Origin: Helicoverpa zea
Lineage: Eukaryota; Arthropoda; Insecta; Lepidoptera; Noctuidae
Direction of reading: 5' to 3'
Assembly (NCBI RefSeq): GCF_022581195.2
Contig: NC_061472.1
Location: forward strand, 4,650,001-4,714,000
Length of the DNA stretch: 64,000 nt
Shown in pieces: positions 13,501 through 25,697 of the stretch. The notes below the pieces were generated by a model that saw only the letters and a list, made by a program, of their open reading frames with translations, did not search any database and was not told the DNA's origin. Made by a program: the position numbers and the translations under genes. Numbering within the stretch: the stretch's first letter is position 1; each line of letters starts with the position of its first letter.

Positions 13501-15569
13501 AAATAATCGATTGGAATTACAGTAGATGGGAAATAACTAATGTGCACTGCTTTTTTTGTCATTGTAATGTCGTGGTATTTTCGAAGTAATCCAATTTTAT
13601 GAATGAAATTTATGAGTGATCGTTGCGTATGCTTTGTGTTTGCGTTTGTGTGAGGGTGCAGCACGGTTTTAACGTCAGTAACATACGCGACAAGTTTAAA
13701 TAAGGCTAGATGACATTTACGGATTTCCGAAAAAAAAATTAAAGAAAAAAAATTACATACCAATTTTTTTATTGATTTGGGTCGAGAATCATTAGCATAA
13801 TTACGTCCTTGAATATGGCACGGATGCAAATCAACAGCTTGTATGGGAGTATACAAGAGGAGTAGGTACATACGGGAGAAAAAGGGTGTACATAGGGAAG
13901 TATTTAAGGGATTGTCTGAGATCCCCAATTTGCAGGCCAGGCTGACCCATGATGTCTAAAACCTCCTAATTCATTACTAAACGTGTCGTAATATTACACT
14001 GACTAGCTTCTAAAAACAACAGACACACAGCGGATACATTTATGGTTTAATTTACCATTCGAATAATAAGGAAATCCAACGTCATTTATCACACACCTAT
14101 ACACCTAATAATACAATTTTAGTTTTGGTTTCATCGAAGTTCAATAATGTGTCACATGTTTTGAAAACGAGTTATGAATTCTTGGAATATTACTGCGATA
14201 AGGTTAACTAACGTTGCGGCTTTACTTATTAATTTTATTGTAAACCGCATATAATTCCATGTTAGTATTGAAAATTAAACATTAAAGGCTCGAGCAGACC
14301 GGATGCGTATGCGTAACCATGAGTTGTAATGTATGGAAATGTATGAGACAGGCCACACCGCTTGCGTAACGACGCGCGTGTCTACGTTACGCAAGCGGTG
14401 TGGCCTGTCTCATACATTTCCATACATTACAACTCATGGTTACGCCGTAACTACGCGCGTGACTACGCGCGTGGTTACGCATACGCATCCGGTCTGCTCG
14501 AGCCTTAAGTAACCTATTGTTGACGTCGAATATATATTTTCTCTCTATGGGTTTCCCACTTGAAATCAAGAAACCGTGGAATAATGCGAAACTTCCGTGA
14601 AATCCATTCAAACCCTTCCTTCAAATTTTGCCCGACCGCCCTGAGACCCATTTTGTGAATTTAATAGACGCCAAATAGAAGAAAACTCCTTTAATTAATA
14701 TTTGGCAGGTTTATAAATACAGGATTTGCTATACCTTCCTTTATCTTCTAAATCTGATGGTCAAGACTATTCATCATCCTCCGAGCCTTTTTCCTAACTA
14801 TGCTGTGGTCGGCTTCCAGTCTAACCGGATGTAGCTGTACACGTGCTTTACAAGGAGCGACTGCCCTATAACGGTCAAGACTATTAAAAAAGTATTATAT
14901 AATTCTAGTTGGGTGTAAGAGCAGCATTTGAAGACACAGCGTCGTTCCCCGGCATCGCTCGTGGTCAGCTGCTCGACCAGAGACTGAAGGTTTCCAAGGT
15001 GCTGCAGAGATCTGGCATCGAGGTCAACGAACTCGGCAGTGTTGCTTATTCTGCTACTGGTATGTACATATTTAACACGTGTACTCAAAAAAGTTTTTAC
15101 TAAATTAGCGAAGTCCTTTCCTCGACTGCGAATTTAAGTAGAAACCTGCGAAAATATGAATGACTTTTGGAGACTGCTTTTTACTACTTGTCAGCTTTTA
15201 CAAATTAGGGAGCATCATACAATGGTAAACCTAACTATTACAGTATTAACTTTTGCATTTTGTCGGGTCTTCTTTCGGAGATATTTTCTTGGCAAATAAC
15301 AGCCATAGAACGCGATAGAAAAGGACTGTATCAAAACTCGTTATGAACATAATTATAAGAACCTGGGTTCAAATAATTTATTATATATTTATGTTTTTCC
15401 AGAAATATCCCTGGTGAACAAATTCGGCGAAGACACAGAGGCTTACGCAGAGGTGGTAGCCAACAAGCCTTTTTTATTCTTCATACAAGATGAAGCCACG
15501 AGACAGTTGCTGTTCACTGGCCGAGTGGCCGACCCTTCCCTCGCTGATGGTGCCTTCAAACTAAACTAA
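3546..15569 (+). CDS. serpin-3: Serpin A: serpin-3 / Spn27A-type inhibitor of prophenoloxidase activation
   Basis: Exons by splice sites: 3546-3576, 8236-8471, 9208-9390, 11444-11657, 12675-12886, 13187-13366, 14909-15059, 15403-15569; 457 aa, stop TAA. Exon 1 and the start of exon 2 encode a signal peptide (MTSRYFVFFAACFALVASS), then an N-terminal extension of about 70 residues precedes the serpin fold. Hallmarks seen: helix F motif INTWVSNITQGRI (end of exon 4), LNTLYFKGSW (exon 5), RPFLFF-like C-terminus (NKPFLFFIQDEATRQLLFTG). The hinge E393-L-G-S-V-A-Y-S-A-T places P1-P1' at Lys409-Phe410 within N-K-F-G. That bond matches my recollection of Manduca serpin-3, whose loop imitates the N-R-F-G activation site of prophenoloxidase; family members inhibit prophenoloxidase-activating proteases in haemolymph. 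The last intron (phase 1) splits the reactive loop. Intron 1 is 4.7 kb and carries a SINE and a LINE tail; intron 6 carries a MITE and a truncated SINE. Orthology is recognised from the motif and length, not from an alignment. Confidence 0.9.
4860..5105 (-). mobile_element. Old, diverged SINE copy (same family as 6092-6482)
   Basis: Lies in intron 1 of serpin A. Segments such as GGGTCGGCTTCTGGT, CAGCTGAGTACCAG and GGAGCGACTGCC follow the same order as the body of the intact SINE at 6092-6482, but with many substitutions and gaps, and the tRNA-like head is missing or unrecognisable. This is an older insertion than the neighbouring copy. Confidence 0.65.
6075..6499 (-). mobile_element. Full-length tRNA-derived SINE with 17-bp target duplication
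   Basis: The element (about 6092-6482, read on the minus strand) begins with a tRNA-like head: A box TGGCCTAGTGG and B box GGTTCGATCCC, the internal RNA polymerase III promoter. It ends in a short ATG-type tail next to GGCTCGGAGG. It is flanked by a perfect 17-bp direct repeat, CAGTTGCACATTAATGT, at 6075-6091 and 6483-6499, the signature of LINE-dependent retroposition. A second full copy lies at 27869-28243 on the plus strand. Situated in intron 1 of serpin A. Confidence 0.9.
7126..7232. repeat. Two-copy tandem repeat, period about 55 bp
   Basis: The unit begins AACGCATCG (7126 and 7181) and ends CAATTAGGACGACG. The second copy is richer in CG dinucleotides (GCGCCATCGCGCGATCGC). No coding potential; lies in intron 1 of serpin A. 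Confidence 0.7.
7543..7852 (-). mobile_element. Truncated non-LTR retroposon tail with poly(A) and 15-bp target duplication
   Basis: A run of about 33 T at 7558-7592 is the poly(A) tail of an element read on the minus strand, whose body is 7593-7837. The whole is bracketed by a perfect direct repeat, GAGTTAACCTATGTA, at 7543-7557 and 7838-7852. The body is short and non-coding, with repeated GGGATGATG motifs, so it is either the 3' untranslated end of a 5'-truncated LINE or a SINE without a clear tRNA head. Located in intron 1 of serpin A. Confidence 0.8.
14283..14508. mobile_element. PIF/Harbinger-like MITE (long hairpin, TAA target duplication)
   Basis: Element 14286-14505 has nearly perfect inverted arms (about 14286-14374 and 14388-14505) starting AGGCTCGAGCAGACCGGATG and ending in its complement. 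The right arm carries an additional short repeat (ACTACGCGCGTG). It is flanked by TAA on both sides (14283-14285 and 14506-14508), the 3-bp TWA duplication typical of PIF/Harbinger transposons. The termini AGGC-N-CG match a larger element at 52363-52807. It sits in intron 6 of serpin A and can fold as a strong RNA hairpin. Confidence 0.8.
14759..14885 (-). mobile_element. 5'-truncated SINE fragment beside a splice acceptor
   Basis: Bases 14772-14872 match the 3' half of the SINE at 6092-6482 (CATCATCCTCCGAGCC, GGTCGGCTTCCAGTCTAACC, GGAGCGACTGCC) in the same minus orientation; the tRNA-like head is absent. A 13-bp direct repeat, GGTCAAGACTATT, flanks it at 14759-14771 and 14873-14885. The right repeat ends 23 bp before exon 7 of serpin A (14909), so the insertion lies in the region normally used for branch point and polypyrimidine tract. 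Confidence 0.88.
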
Positions 15570-15829
15570 ACCCTGAGTCCATAGAAATAGGTTATAAATT
15601 AGATTAGATGAGCTGTATGACATGATTTTTTACAAAAATTGCCTTGTGTGGTTATGACATTTTGTATCCTTTTATTTGCTACTTATTTACTATGTGAGTG
15701 TAAGAAAGTTCAATTTTATATTCTTAAAGCAGTTGTTTTTCTTGCAATACATCTTTCACGAAATTATGTATATGACAAGTTTGTAAAATAGTGCCATTTG
15801 TGTGTTGGACCTAAATGAAAATGTACACA

Positions 15830-15835
15830 AATAAA
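15830..15835 (+). promoter_or_regulatory. Poly(A) signal of serpin A
   Basis: AATAAA about 260 bp after the serpin-3 stop codon, followed by TG-rich sequence. It is the first canonical hexamer after the stop and leaves about 160 bp before the satellite array begins. Confidence 0.7.
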
Positions 15836-15993
15836 ATGAGGAATGTGATAAACCTTAGTTTTATTTCAACATACTCGAGTTTTTTCGTACCCTTTTTTTT
15901 TGTATTATTTAAGAACTCAAAATAAAAAATATGTAAAATGTAGCTCAAACATAGACATAACTTTACACTGTACATAACTCTTTGATGGTCGAC

Positions 15994-18900
15994 AAAGAGA
16001 ACATAAGAGAATACATAAGATTGTACATAAGAGAGTACATAAGCGAGTACATAAGATTGTACATAAGAGATAAAATAACAAAGTAAATAAGAGAGGACAT
16101 AAGAGAGTACATAAGATTGTACATAAGACAGTACATAACAGAGAGAGAGTACATATGAGAGTACATAAGCGAGTACATAAGAGAGTACATAAGATTGTAC
16201 ATAAGAGATTACATAACAGAGTAAATAAGAGAGTACATAAGAGAGTACATAAGCGAGTACATAAGATTGTACATAAGAGAGTACATAAGCGAGTACATAA
16301 GAGAGTACATAAGAGAGTACATAAGCGAGTACATAAGATTGTACATAAGAGAGTACATAACAGAGTACATAAGCGAGTACATAAGAGAGTACATAAGCGA
16401 GTACATAAGATTGTACATAAGATTGTACATAAGAGAGTACATAAGAGAGGACATAAGAGAGTACATAAGCGAGTACATACGATTGTACATAAGATTGTAC
16501 ATAAGAGAGTACATAAGAGAGTACATAAGAGAGTACATAAGAGAGTACATAAGCGAGTACATACGATTGTAGATAAGAGATTACATAGCAGAGTAAATAA
16601 GAGAGTACATAAGAGAGTACATAAGCGAGTATATAAGCGAGTACATAAGCGAGTATATAAGCGAGTACATAAGATTGTACATAAGAGAGTACATAAGAGA
16701 TTACATAGCAGAGTAAATAAGAGAGTACATAGCAGAGTAAATAAGAGAGTACATAAGAGAGTACATAAGCGAGTACATAAGCGAATACATAAGAAAGTAC
16801 ATAACAGAGTACATAAGAGAGGACATAAGCGAGTACATAAGATTGTACATAAGAGAGTACATAAGAAAGTACATAACAGAGTACGTACGATTGTAGATAA
16901 GAGATTACATAGCAGAGTAAATAAGAGAGTACAGAAGGGAGTACATAAGCGAGTACATAAGAGAGTACATAAGCGAGTATATAAGCGAGTACATAAGCGA
17001 GTATATAAGCGAGTACATAAGCGAGTATATAAGCGAGTACATAAGATTGTACACAAGAGATTACATAGCAGAGTAAATAAGAGAGTACATAAGAGTACAT
17101 AAGCGAGTACATAAGAGAGTACATAAGCGAGTATATAAGCGAGTACATAAGATTGTACATAAGAGAATACATAGCAGAGTAAATAAGAGAGTACAGAAGG
17201 GAGTACATAAGCGAGTACATAAAAGAGTACATAAGAGATTACATAACAGAGTAAATAAGAGAGTACATAAGCGAGTACATAAGATTGTACATAAGAGAGT
17301 ACATAAGAGAGTACATAACAGAGTACGTACGATTGTAGATAAGAGATTACATAGCAGAGTAAATAAGAGAGTACATAGCAGAGTAAATAAGAGAGTACAT
17401 AAGAGAGTACATAAGCGAGTACATAAGAGAGTACATAAGAGAGGAAATAAGAAAGTACATAAGAGAGTATATAAGAGAGTACATAAGCGAGTACATAAGC
17501 GAGTACATAAGATTGGTAATAAGAGAGTACATAAGAGAGTACATAAGCGAGTACATAAGCGAATACATAAGAAAGTACATAACAGAGTACATAAGCGAGT
17601 ACATAAGATTGTACACAAGAGATTACATAGCAGAGTAAATAAGAGAGTACATAAGAGTACATAAGCGAGTACATAAGAGAGTACATAGCAGAGTAAATAA
17701 GAGAGTACAGAAGGGAGTACATAAGCGAGTACATAAAAGAGTACATAAGAGATTACATAACAGAGTAAATAAGAGAGTACATAAGCGAGTACATAAGATT
17801 GTACATAAGAGAGTACATAAGAGAGTACATAACAGAGTACGTACGATTGTAGATAAGAGATTACATAGCAGAGTAAATAAGAGAGTACATAGCAGAGTAA
17901 ATAAGAGAGTACATAAGAGAGTACATAAGCGAGTACATAAGAGAGTACATAAGAGAGGAAATAAGAAAGTACATAAGAGAGTATATAAGAGAGTACATAA
18001 GCGAGTACATAAGATTGGTAATAAGAGAGTACATAAGAGAGTACATAAGCGAGTACATAAGCGAATACATAAGAAAGTACATAACAGAGTACATAAGCGA
18101 GTACATAAGATTGTACACAAGAGATTACATAGCAGAGTAAATAAGAGAGTACATAAGAGTACATAAGCGAGTACATAAGAGAGTACATAGCAGAGTAAAT
18201 AAGAGAGTACAGAAGGGAGTACATAAGCGAGTACATAAAAGAGTACATAAGAGATTACATAACAGAGTAAATAAGAGAGTACATAAGCGAGTACATAAGA
18301 TTGTACATAAGAGAGTACATAAGAGAGTACATAACAGAGTACGTACGATTGTAGATAAGAGATTACATAGCAGAGTTAATAAGAGAGTACATAGCAGAGT
18401 AAATAAGAGAGTACATAAGAGAGTACATAAGCGAGTACATAAGAGAGTACATAAGAGAGGAAATAAGAAAGTACATAAGAGAGTATATAAGAGAGTACAT
18501 AAGCGAGTACATAAGCGAGTACATAAGATTGGTAATAAGAGAGTACATAAGAGAGTACATAAGCGAGTACATAAGCGAATACATAAGAAAGTACATAACA
18601 GAGTACATAAGCGAGTACATAAGAAAGTACATAACAGAGTACATAAGCGAGTACATAAGATTGTACACAAGAGATTACATAGCAGAGTAAATTAGAGAGT
18701 ACATAAGAGTACATAAGCGAGTACATAAGAGAGTACATAAGCGAGTACATAAGATTGTACATAAGAGATTACATAGCAGAGTAAATAAGAGAGTACAGAA
18801 GGGAGTACATAAGCGAGTACATAAAAGAGTACATAAGAGAGTACATAAGAGATTACATAACAGAGTAAATAAGAGAGTACATAAGCGAGTACATAAGATT

Positions 18901-21900
18901 GTACATAAGAGAGTACATAAGAGAGTACATAACAGAGTACGTACGATTGTAGATAAGAGATTACATAGCAGAGTAAATAAGAGAGTACATAGCAGAGTAA
19001 ATAAGAGAGTACATAGCAGAGTAAATAAGAGAGTACATAGCAGAGTAAATAAGAGTACATAAGAGAGTACATAAGCGAGTACATAAGAGAGTACATAAGA
19101 GAGGAAATAAGAAAGTACATAATCGAGTACATAAGATTGTACATAAGAGAGTACATAAGAGAGTACATAACAGAGTACATACGATTGTAGATAAGAGATT
19201 ACATAACAGAGTAAATAAGAGAGTACATAAGCGAGTACATAAGATTGTACATAAGAGAGTACATAAGAGAGTACATAACAGAGTACATACGATTGTAGAT
19301 AAGAGATTACATAGCAGAGTAAATAAGAGAGTACATAGCAGAGTAAATAAGAGAGTACATAGCAGAGTAAATAAGAGAGTACATAAGAGAGTACATAAGC
19401 GAGTACATAAGAGAGTACATAAGAGAGGAAATAAGAAAGTACATAATCGAGTACATAAGATTGTACATAAGCGAGTACATAACAGAGTACATAACAGAGT
19501 ACATAAGCGAGTACATAAGTGAGTACATAAGAGAGTACATAAGAGAGTACATAAGCGAGTACATAAGATTGTACATAAGAGAGTACATAAGAGAGTACAT
19601 AAGCGAGTACATAAGATTGTACATAACAGAGTACATAAGAGAATACATAAGCGAGTACATAAGATTGTAAATAAGAGAAAACTTAAGAGAGTACATAAGC
19701 GAGTATATAAGCAAGTACATAAGATTGTACATAAGAGAGTACATAAGCGAGTACATAAGAGAGTACATAAGAGAGTACATAAGCGAGTACATAAGAGAGT
19801 ACATAAGAGAGTACATAAGCGAGTATATAAGCGAGTACGTACGATTGTACATAAGAGATTACATAGCAGAGTAAAAGAGTACATAAGAGAGTACATAAGC
19901 GAGTACATAAGATTGTACATAAGAGAGTACATAAGAGAGGACATAAGAGAGTACATAAGCGAGTACATACGATTGTAGATAAGAGATTACATAGCAGAGT
20001 AAATAAGAGAGTACATAAGAGAGTACATAAGCGAGTACATAAGATTGTACATAAGATTGTACTTAAGAGAGTACATAAGCGAATATATATGCGAGTACGT
20101 ACGATTGTACATAAGAGATTACATAGCAGAGTAAAAGAGTACATAAGCGAGTACATAAGATTGTACATAAGAGAGTACATAAGCGAGTACATAAGCGAGT
20201 ACATAAGAGAGTACATAAGAGAGTACATAGCAGAGTAAATAAGAGAGTACATAAGAGAGTACATAAGCGAGTACATAAGAGAGTACATAAGAGAGGAAAT
20301 AAGAAAGTACATAATCGAGTACATAAGATTGTACATAAGAGAGTACATAAGAGAGTACATAACAGAGTACATACGATTGTAGATAAGAGATTACATAACA
20401 GAGTAAATAAGAGAGTACATAAGCGAGTACATAAGATTGTACATAAGAGAGTACATAAGAGAGTACATAACAGAGGACATACGATTGTAGATAAGAGATT
20501 ACATAGCAGAGTAAATAAGAGAGTACATAGCAGAGTAAATAAGAGAGTACATAGCAGAGTAAATAAGAGAGTACATAAGAGAGTACATAAGAGAGTACAT
20601 AAGCGAGTACATAAGAGAGTACATAAGAGAGGAAATAAGAAAGTACATAATCGAGTACATAAGATTGTACATAAGCGAGTACATAACAGAGTACATAACA
20701 GAGTACATAAGCGAGTACATAAGTGAGTACATAAGAGAGTACATAAGAGAGTACATAAGCGAGTACATAAGATTGTACATAAGAGAGTACATAAGAGAGT
20801 ACATAAGCGAGTACATAAGATTGTACATAACAGAGTACATAAGAGAATACATAAGCGAGTACATAAGATTGTAAATAAGAGAAAACTTAAGAGAGTACAT
20901 AAGCGAGTATATAAGCGAGTACATAAGATTGTACATAAGAGAGTACATAAGCGAGTACATAAGAGAGTACATAAGAGAGTACATAAGCGAGTACATAAGA
21001 GAGTACATAAGAGAGTACATAAGCGAGTATATAAGCGAGTACGTACGATTGTACATAAGAGATTACATAGCAGAGTAAAAGAGTACATAAGAGAGTACAT
21101 AAGCGAGTACATAAGATTGTACATAAGAGAGTACATAAGAGAGGACATAAGAGAGTACATAAGCGAGTACATACGATTGTAGATAAGAGATTACATAGCA
21201 GAGTAAATAAGAGAGTACATAAGAGAGTACATAAGCGAGTACATAAGATTGTACTTAAGAGAGTACATAAGCGAATATATATGCGAGTACGTACGATTGT
21301 ACATAAGAGATTACATAGCAGAGTAAAAGAGTACATAAGCGAGTACATAAGAGAGTACATAAGCGAGTACATAAGCGAGTACATAAGAGAGTACATAAGA
21401 GAGTACATAGCAGAGTAAATAAGAGAGTACATAAGAGTACATAAGCGAGTACATAAAAGAGTACATAAGAGAGTACATAAGAGAGCACATAAGAGAGTAC
21501 ATAAGAGAGTATATAAGAGAGTACATAAGCGAGTACATAAGCGAGTACATAAGAGAGTACATAAGCGAGTACATAAGAGAGTACATAAGAGATTACATAA
21601 CAGAGTAAATAAGAGAGTACATAAGCGAGTACATAAGATTGTACATAAGAGAGTACATAAGAGAGTACATAACAGAGTACGTACGATTGTAGATAAGAGA
21701 TTACATAGCAGAGTTAATAAGAGAGTACATAGCAGAGTAAATAAGAGAGTACATAAGAGAGTACATAAGCGAGTACATAAGAGAGTACATAAGAGAGGAA
21801 ATAAGAAAGTACATAAGAGAGTATATAAGAGAGTACATAAGCGAGTACATAAGCGAGTACATAAGATTGGTAATAAGAGAGTACATAAGAGAGTACATAA

Positions 21901-24900
21901 GCGAGTACATAAGCGAATACATAAGAAAGTACATAACAGAGTACATAAGCGAGTACATAAGAAAGTACATAACAGAGTACATAAGCGAGTACATAAGATT
22001 GTACACAAGAGATTACATAGCAGAGTAAATTAGAGAGTACATAAGAGTACATAAGCGAGTACATAAGAGAGTACATAAGCGAGTACATAAGATTGTACAT
22101 AAGAGATTACATAGCAGAGTAAATAAGAGAGTACAGAAGGGAGTACATAAGCGAGTACATAAAAGAGTACATAAGAGAGTACATAAGAGATTACATAACA
22201 GAGTAAATAAGAGAGTACATAAGCGAGTACATAAGATTGTACATAAGAGAGTACATAAGAGAGTACATAACAGAGTACGTACGATTGTAGATAAGAGATT
22301 ACATAGCAGAGTAAATAAGAGAGTACATAGCAGAGTAAATAAGAGAGTACATAGCAGAGTAAATAAGAGAGTACATAGCAGAGTAAATAAGAGTACATAA
22401 GAGAGTACATAAGCGAGTACATAAGAGAGTACATAAGAGAGGAAATAAGAAAGTACATAATCGAGTACATAAGATTGTACATAAGAGAGTACATAAGAGA
22501 GTACATAACAGAGTACATACGATTGTAGATAAGAGATTACATAACAGAGTAAATAAGAGAGTACATAAGCGAGTACATAAGATTGTACATAAGAGAGTAC
22601 ATAAGAGAGTACATAACAGAGTACATACGATTGTAGATAAGAGATTACATAGCAGAGTAAATAAGAGAGTACATAGCAGAGTAAATAAGAGAGTACATAG
22701 CAGAGTAAATAAGAGAGTACATAAGAGAGTACATAAGCGAGTACATAAGAGAGTACATAAGAGAGGAAATAAGAAAGTACATAATCGAGTACATAAGATT
22801 GTACATAAGCGAGTACATAACAGAGTACATAACAGAGTACATAAGCGAGTACATAAGTGAGTACATAAGAGAGTACATAAGAGAGTACATAAGCGAGTAC
22901 ATAAGATTGTACATAAGAGAGTACATAAGAGAGTACATAAGCGAGTACATAAGATTGTACATAACAGAGTACATAAGAGAATACATAAGCGAGTACATAA
23001 GATTGTAAATAAGAGAAAACTTAAGAGAGTACATAAGCGAGTATATAAGCAAGTACATAAGATTGTACATAAGAGAGTACATAAGCGAGTACATAAGAGA
23101 GTACATAAGAGAGTACATAAGCGAGTACATAAGAGAGTACATAAGAGAGTACATAAGCGAGTATATAAGCGAGTACGTACGATTGTACATAAGAGATTAC
23201 ATAGCAGAGTAAAAGAGTACATAAGAGAGTACATAAGCGAGTACATAAGATTGTACATAAGAGAGTACATAAGAGAGGACATAAGAGAGTACATAAGCGA
23301 GTACATACGATTGTAGATAAGAGATTACATAGCAGAGTAAATAAGAGAGTACATAAGAGAGTACATAAGCGAGTACATAAGATTGTACATAAGATTGTAC
23401 TTAAGAGAGTACATAAGCGAATATATATGCGAGTACGTACGATTGTACATAAGAGATTACATAGCAGAGTAAAAGAGTACATAAGCGAGTACATAAGATT
23501 GTACATAAGAGAGTACATAAGCGAGTACATAAGCGAGTACATAAGAGAGTACATAAGAGAGTACATAGCAGAGTAAATAAGAGAGTACATAAGAGAGTAC
23601 ATAAGCGAGTACATAAGAGAGTACATAAGAGAGGAAATAAGAAAGTACATAATCGAGTACATAAGATTGTACATAAGAGAGTACATAAGAGAGTACATAA
23701 CAGAGTACATACGATTGTAGATAAGAGATTACATAACAGAGTAAATAAGAGAGTACATAAGCGAGTACATAAGATTGTACATAAGAGAGTACATAAGAGA
23801 GTACATAACAGAGGACATACGATTGTAGATAAGAGATTACATAGCAGAGTAAATAAGAGAGTACATAGCAGAGTAAATAAGAGAGTACATAGCAGAGTAA
23901 ATAAGAGAGTACATAAGAGAGTACATAAGAGAGTACATAAGCGAGTACATAAGAGAGTACATAAGAGAGGAAATAAGAAAGTACATAATCGAGTACATAA
24001 GATTGTACATAAGCGAGTACATAACAGAGTACATAACAGAGTACATAAGCGAGTACATAAGTGAGTACATAAGAGAGTACATAAGAGAGTACATAAGCGA
24101 GTACATAAGATTGTACATAAGAGAGTACATAAGAGAGTACATAAGCGAGTACATAAGATTGTACATAACAGAGTACATAAGAGAATACATAAGCGAGTAC
24201 ATAAGATTGTAAATAAGAGAAAACTTAAGAGAGTACATAAGCGAGTATATAAGCGAGTACATAAGATTGTACATAAGAGAGTACATAAGCGAGTACATAA
24301 GAGAGTACATAAGAGAGTACATAAGCGAGTACATAAGAGAGTACATAAGAGAGTACATAAGCGAGTATATAAGCGAGTACGTACGATTGTACATAAGAGA
24401 TTACATAGCAGAGTAAAAGAGTACATAAGAGAGTACATAAGCGAGTACATAAGATTGTACATAAGAGAGTACATAAGAGAGGACATAAGAGAGTACATAA
24501 GCGAGTACATACGATTGTAGATAAGAGATTACATAGCAGAGTAAATAAGAGAGTACATAAGAGAGTACATAAGCGAGTACATAAGATTGTACTTAAGAGA
24601 GTACATAAGCGAATATATATGCGAGTACGTACGATTGTACATAAGAGATTACATAGCAGAGTAAAAGAGTACATAAGCGAGTACATAAGAGAGTACATAA
24701 GCGAGTACATAAGCGAGTACATAAGAGAGTACATAAGAGAGTACATAGCAGAGTAAATAAGAGAGTACATAAGAGTACATAAGCGAGTACATAAAAGAGT
24801 ACATAAGAGAGTACATAAGAGAGCACATAAGAGAGTACATAAGAGAGTATATAAGAGAGTACATAAGCGAGTACATAAGCGAGTACATAAGAGAGTACAT

Positions 24901-24921
24901 AAGCGAGTACATAAGAGAGTA
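15994..24921. repeat. 12-bp minisatellite array with higher-order repeats (about 8.9 kb)
   Basis: Built almost wholly from 12-mers of the form GTACATAAGAGA, with recurring variants GTACATAAGCGA, GTACATAAGATT and GTACATAACAGA, and a longer variant block with TTACATAGCAGAGTAAATA. The variants recur in fixed order, giving nested longer periods: about 0.5 kb between 17.1 and 18.7 kb, about 1.2 kb (1,204) within the next part, and two blocks of 3,338 bp (about 18.24-21.57 and 21.58-24.91 kb). Since 12 is a multiple of 3 and the unit has few stops, long open frames of (MYSL)n, (VHKR)n and (YVLS)n type appear on both strands; none has a plausible gene structure. Confidence 0.97.
18241..24911. repeat. 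Two tandem 3,338-bp satellite blocks, nearly identical
   Basis: Landmarks in the first block recur exactly 3,338 bp later: for example TAGCAGAGTTAATAAG at about 18368 and 21706, and the variant string around 19461 and 22799. Long stretches compared by eye are identical, including rare single-base variants such as AAGCAAGTAC at about 19710 and 23048. This is a recent segmental duplication inside the array, or an assembly duplication. Confidence 0.85.
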
Positions 24922-24923
24922 TA

Positions 24924-25375
24924 CAGGGTGTTTGGCGCATGGACCGACAAAAATTTTTGGGGGATTCGTGAGGCCATGTACTAGTTTTCACTCATAGACC
25001 CAATGTCCTATATGTCACTGTATTCGAGATACGATTTTTTTTGTTTGTTTTTAAAAATTACCGGAACTATCACCTTTAAAACGCTATAACTTTTCAGTCT
25101 GTTGTCGAATTTACACCAAATCACTTTCATTGCGTTCTCTGATGTATTATTATTCCAAATAAAACATAAATTCATAGCACTAGATGGAAAAAAAATACTT
25201 GTTGAGCTTCCAAACTCTTAAAAATGAAAAAACGTATGAAAAATGTCAAATTCAAAATTAATTATAAAAAAAAGTAAAAGCTTTTATGAACTTCGTTTAA
25301 TAAAAAAAAATTGCCTACTTAATACCCTTTCCAACGATATGCCACATGGGTGTGAAATCATTAATAATGTCGTCA
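24924..25375 (+). repeat. Left terminal inverted repeat of the transposon
   Basis: 452 bp, pairing with 27138-27589. The match ends at AATAATGTCGTCA; beyond it the two sides differ. Known Tc1/mariner elements often have short repeats of about 30 bp, so these long arms are notable; they presumably hold the transposase binding sites. Confidence 0.93.
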
Positions 25376-25697
25376 AAATCAGAGCAGGAACGAACACGCA
25401 CTCTAACGTCTCTAACAACGAACCCGTTTGATAGAACAATGGTAAGCAGGTAATTGGCAGGTAAACTGCCTGTCTCTTTCTTACGCATGAAAAATATCTC
25501 TTGTCTTTGTCTATCATTGGGTTGGAGTTTGTTATGTGATCCTTGTTTAGTCGAGATTTGACTATCTCTGCTATCGGAAGTGTCCGTGTATTTCACGTTT
25601 TCCTATTTCGTTGTTTTTTGTTAAAGTTTGTTTTTGTTAAGTTTTGTTTGTTGAACTTTTCTGTTAAACTGTTGGTGTATTCACCGTGCTTGTTACA

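Noticed and set aside
13323..13928. 201-codon minus-strand open frame
   Set aside because: It overlaps serpin A exon 6 and its intron, with no domain, no intron structure and composition of random AT-rich DNA.
15994..24921. CRISPR-like array
   Set aside because: There are no unique spacers; units are contiguous 12-mers in a eukaryotic genome.
15811..24991. Open frames of up to 609 codons coding (MYSL)n, (YVLS)n, (CTLL)n or (VHKR)n
   Set aside because: The 12-bp unit is a multiple of three and has few stops, so frames stay open on both strands at once. They overlap one another, lack splice signals or a promoter, and change product at every unit variant.
25243..25596. Small open frames inside the left transposon arm on both strands
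   Set aside because: They lie in or overlap the terminal inverted repeat and have no recognisable domain.
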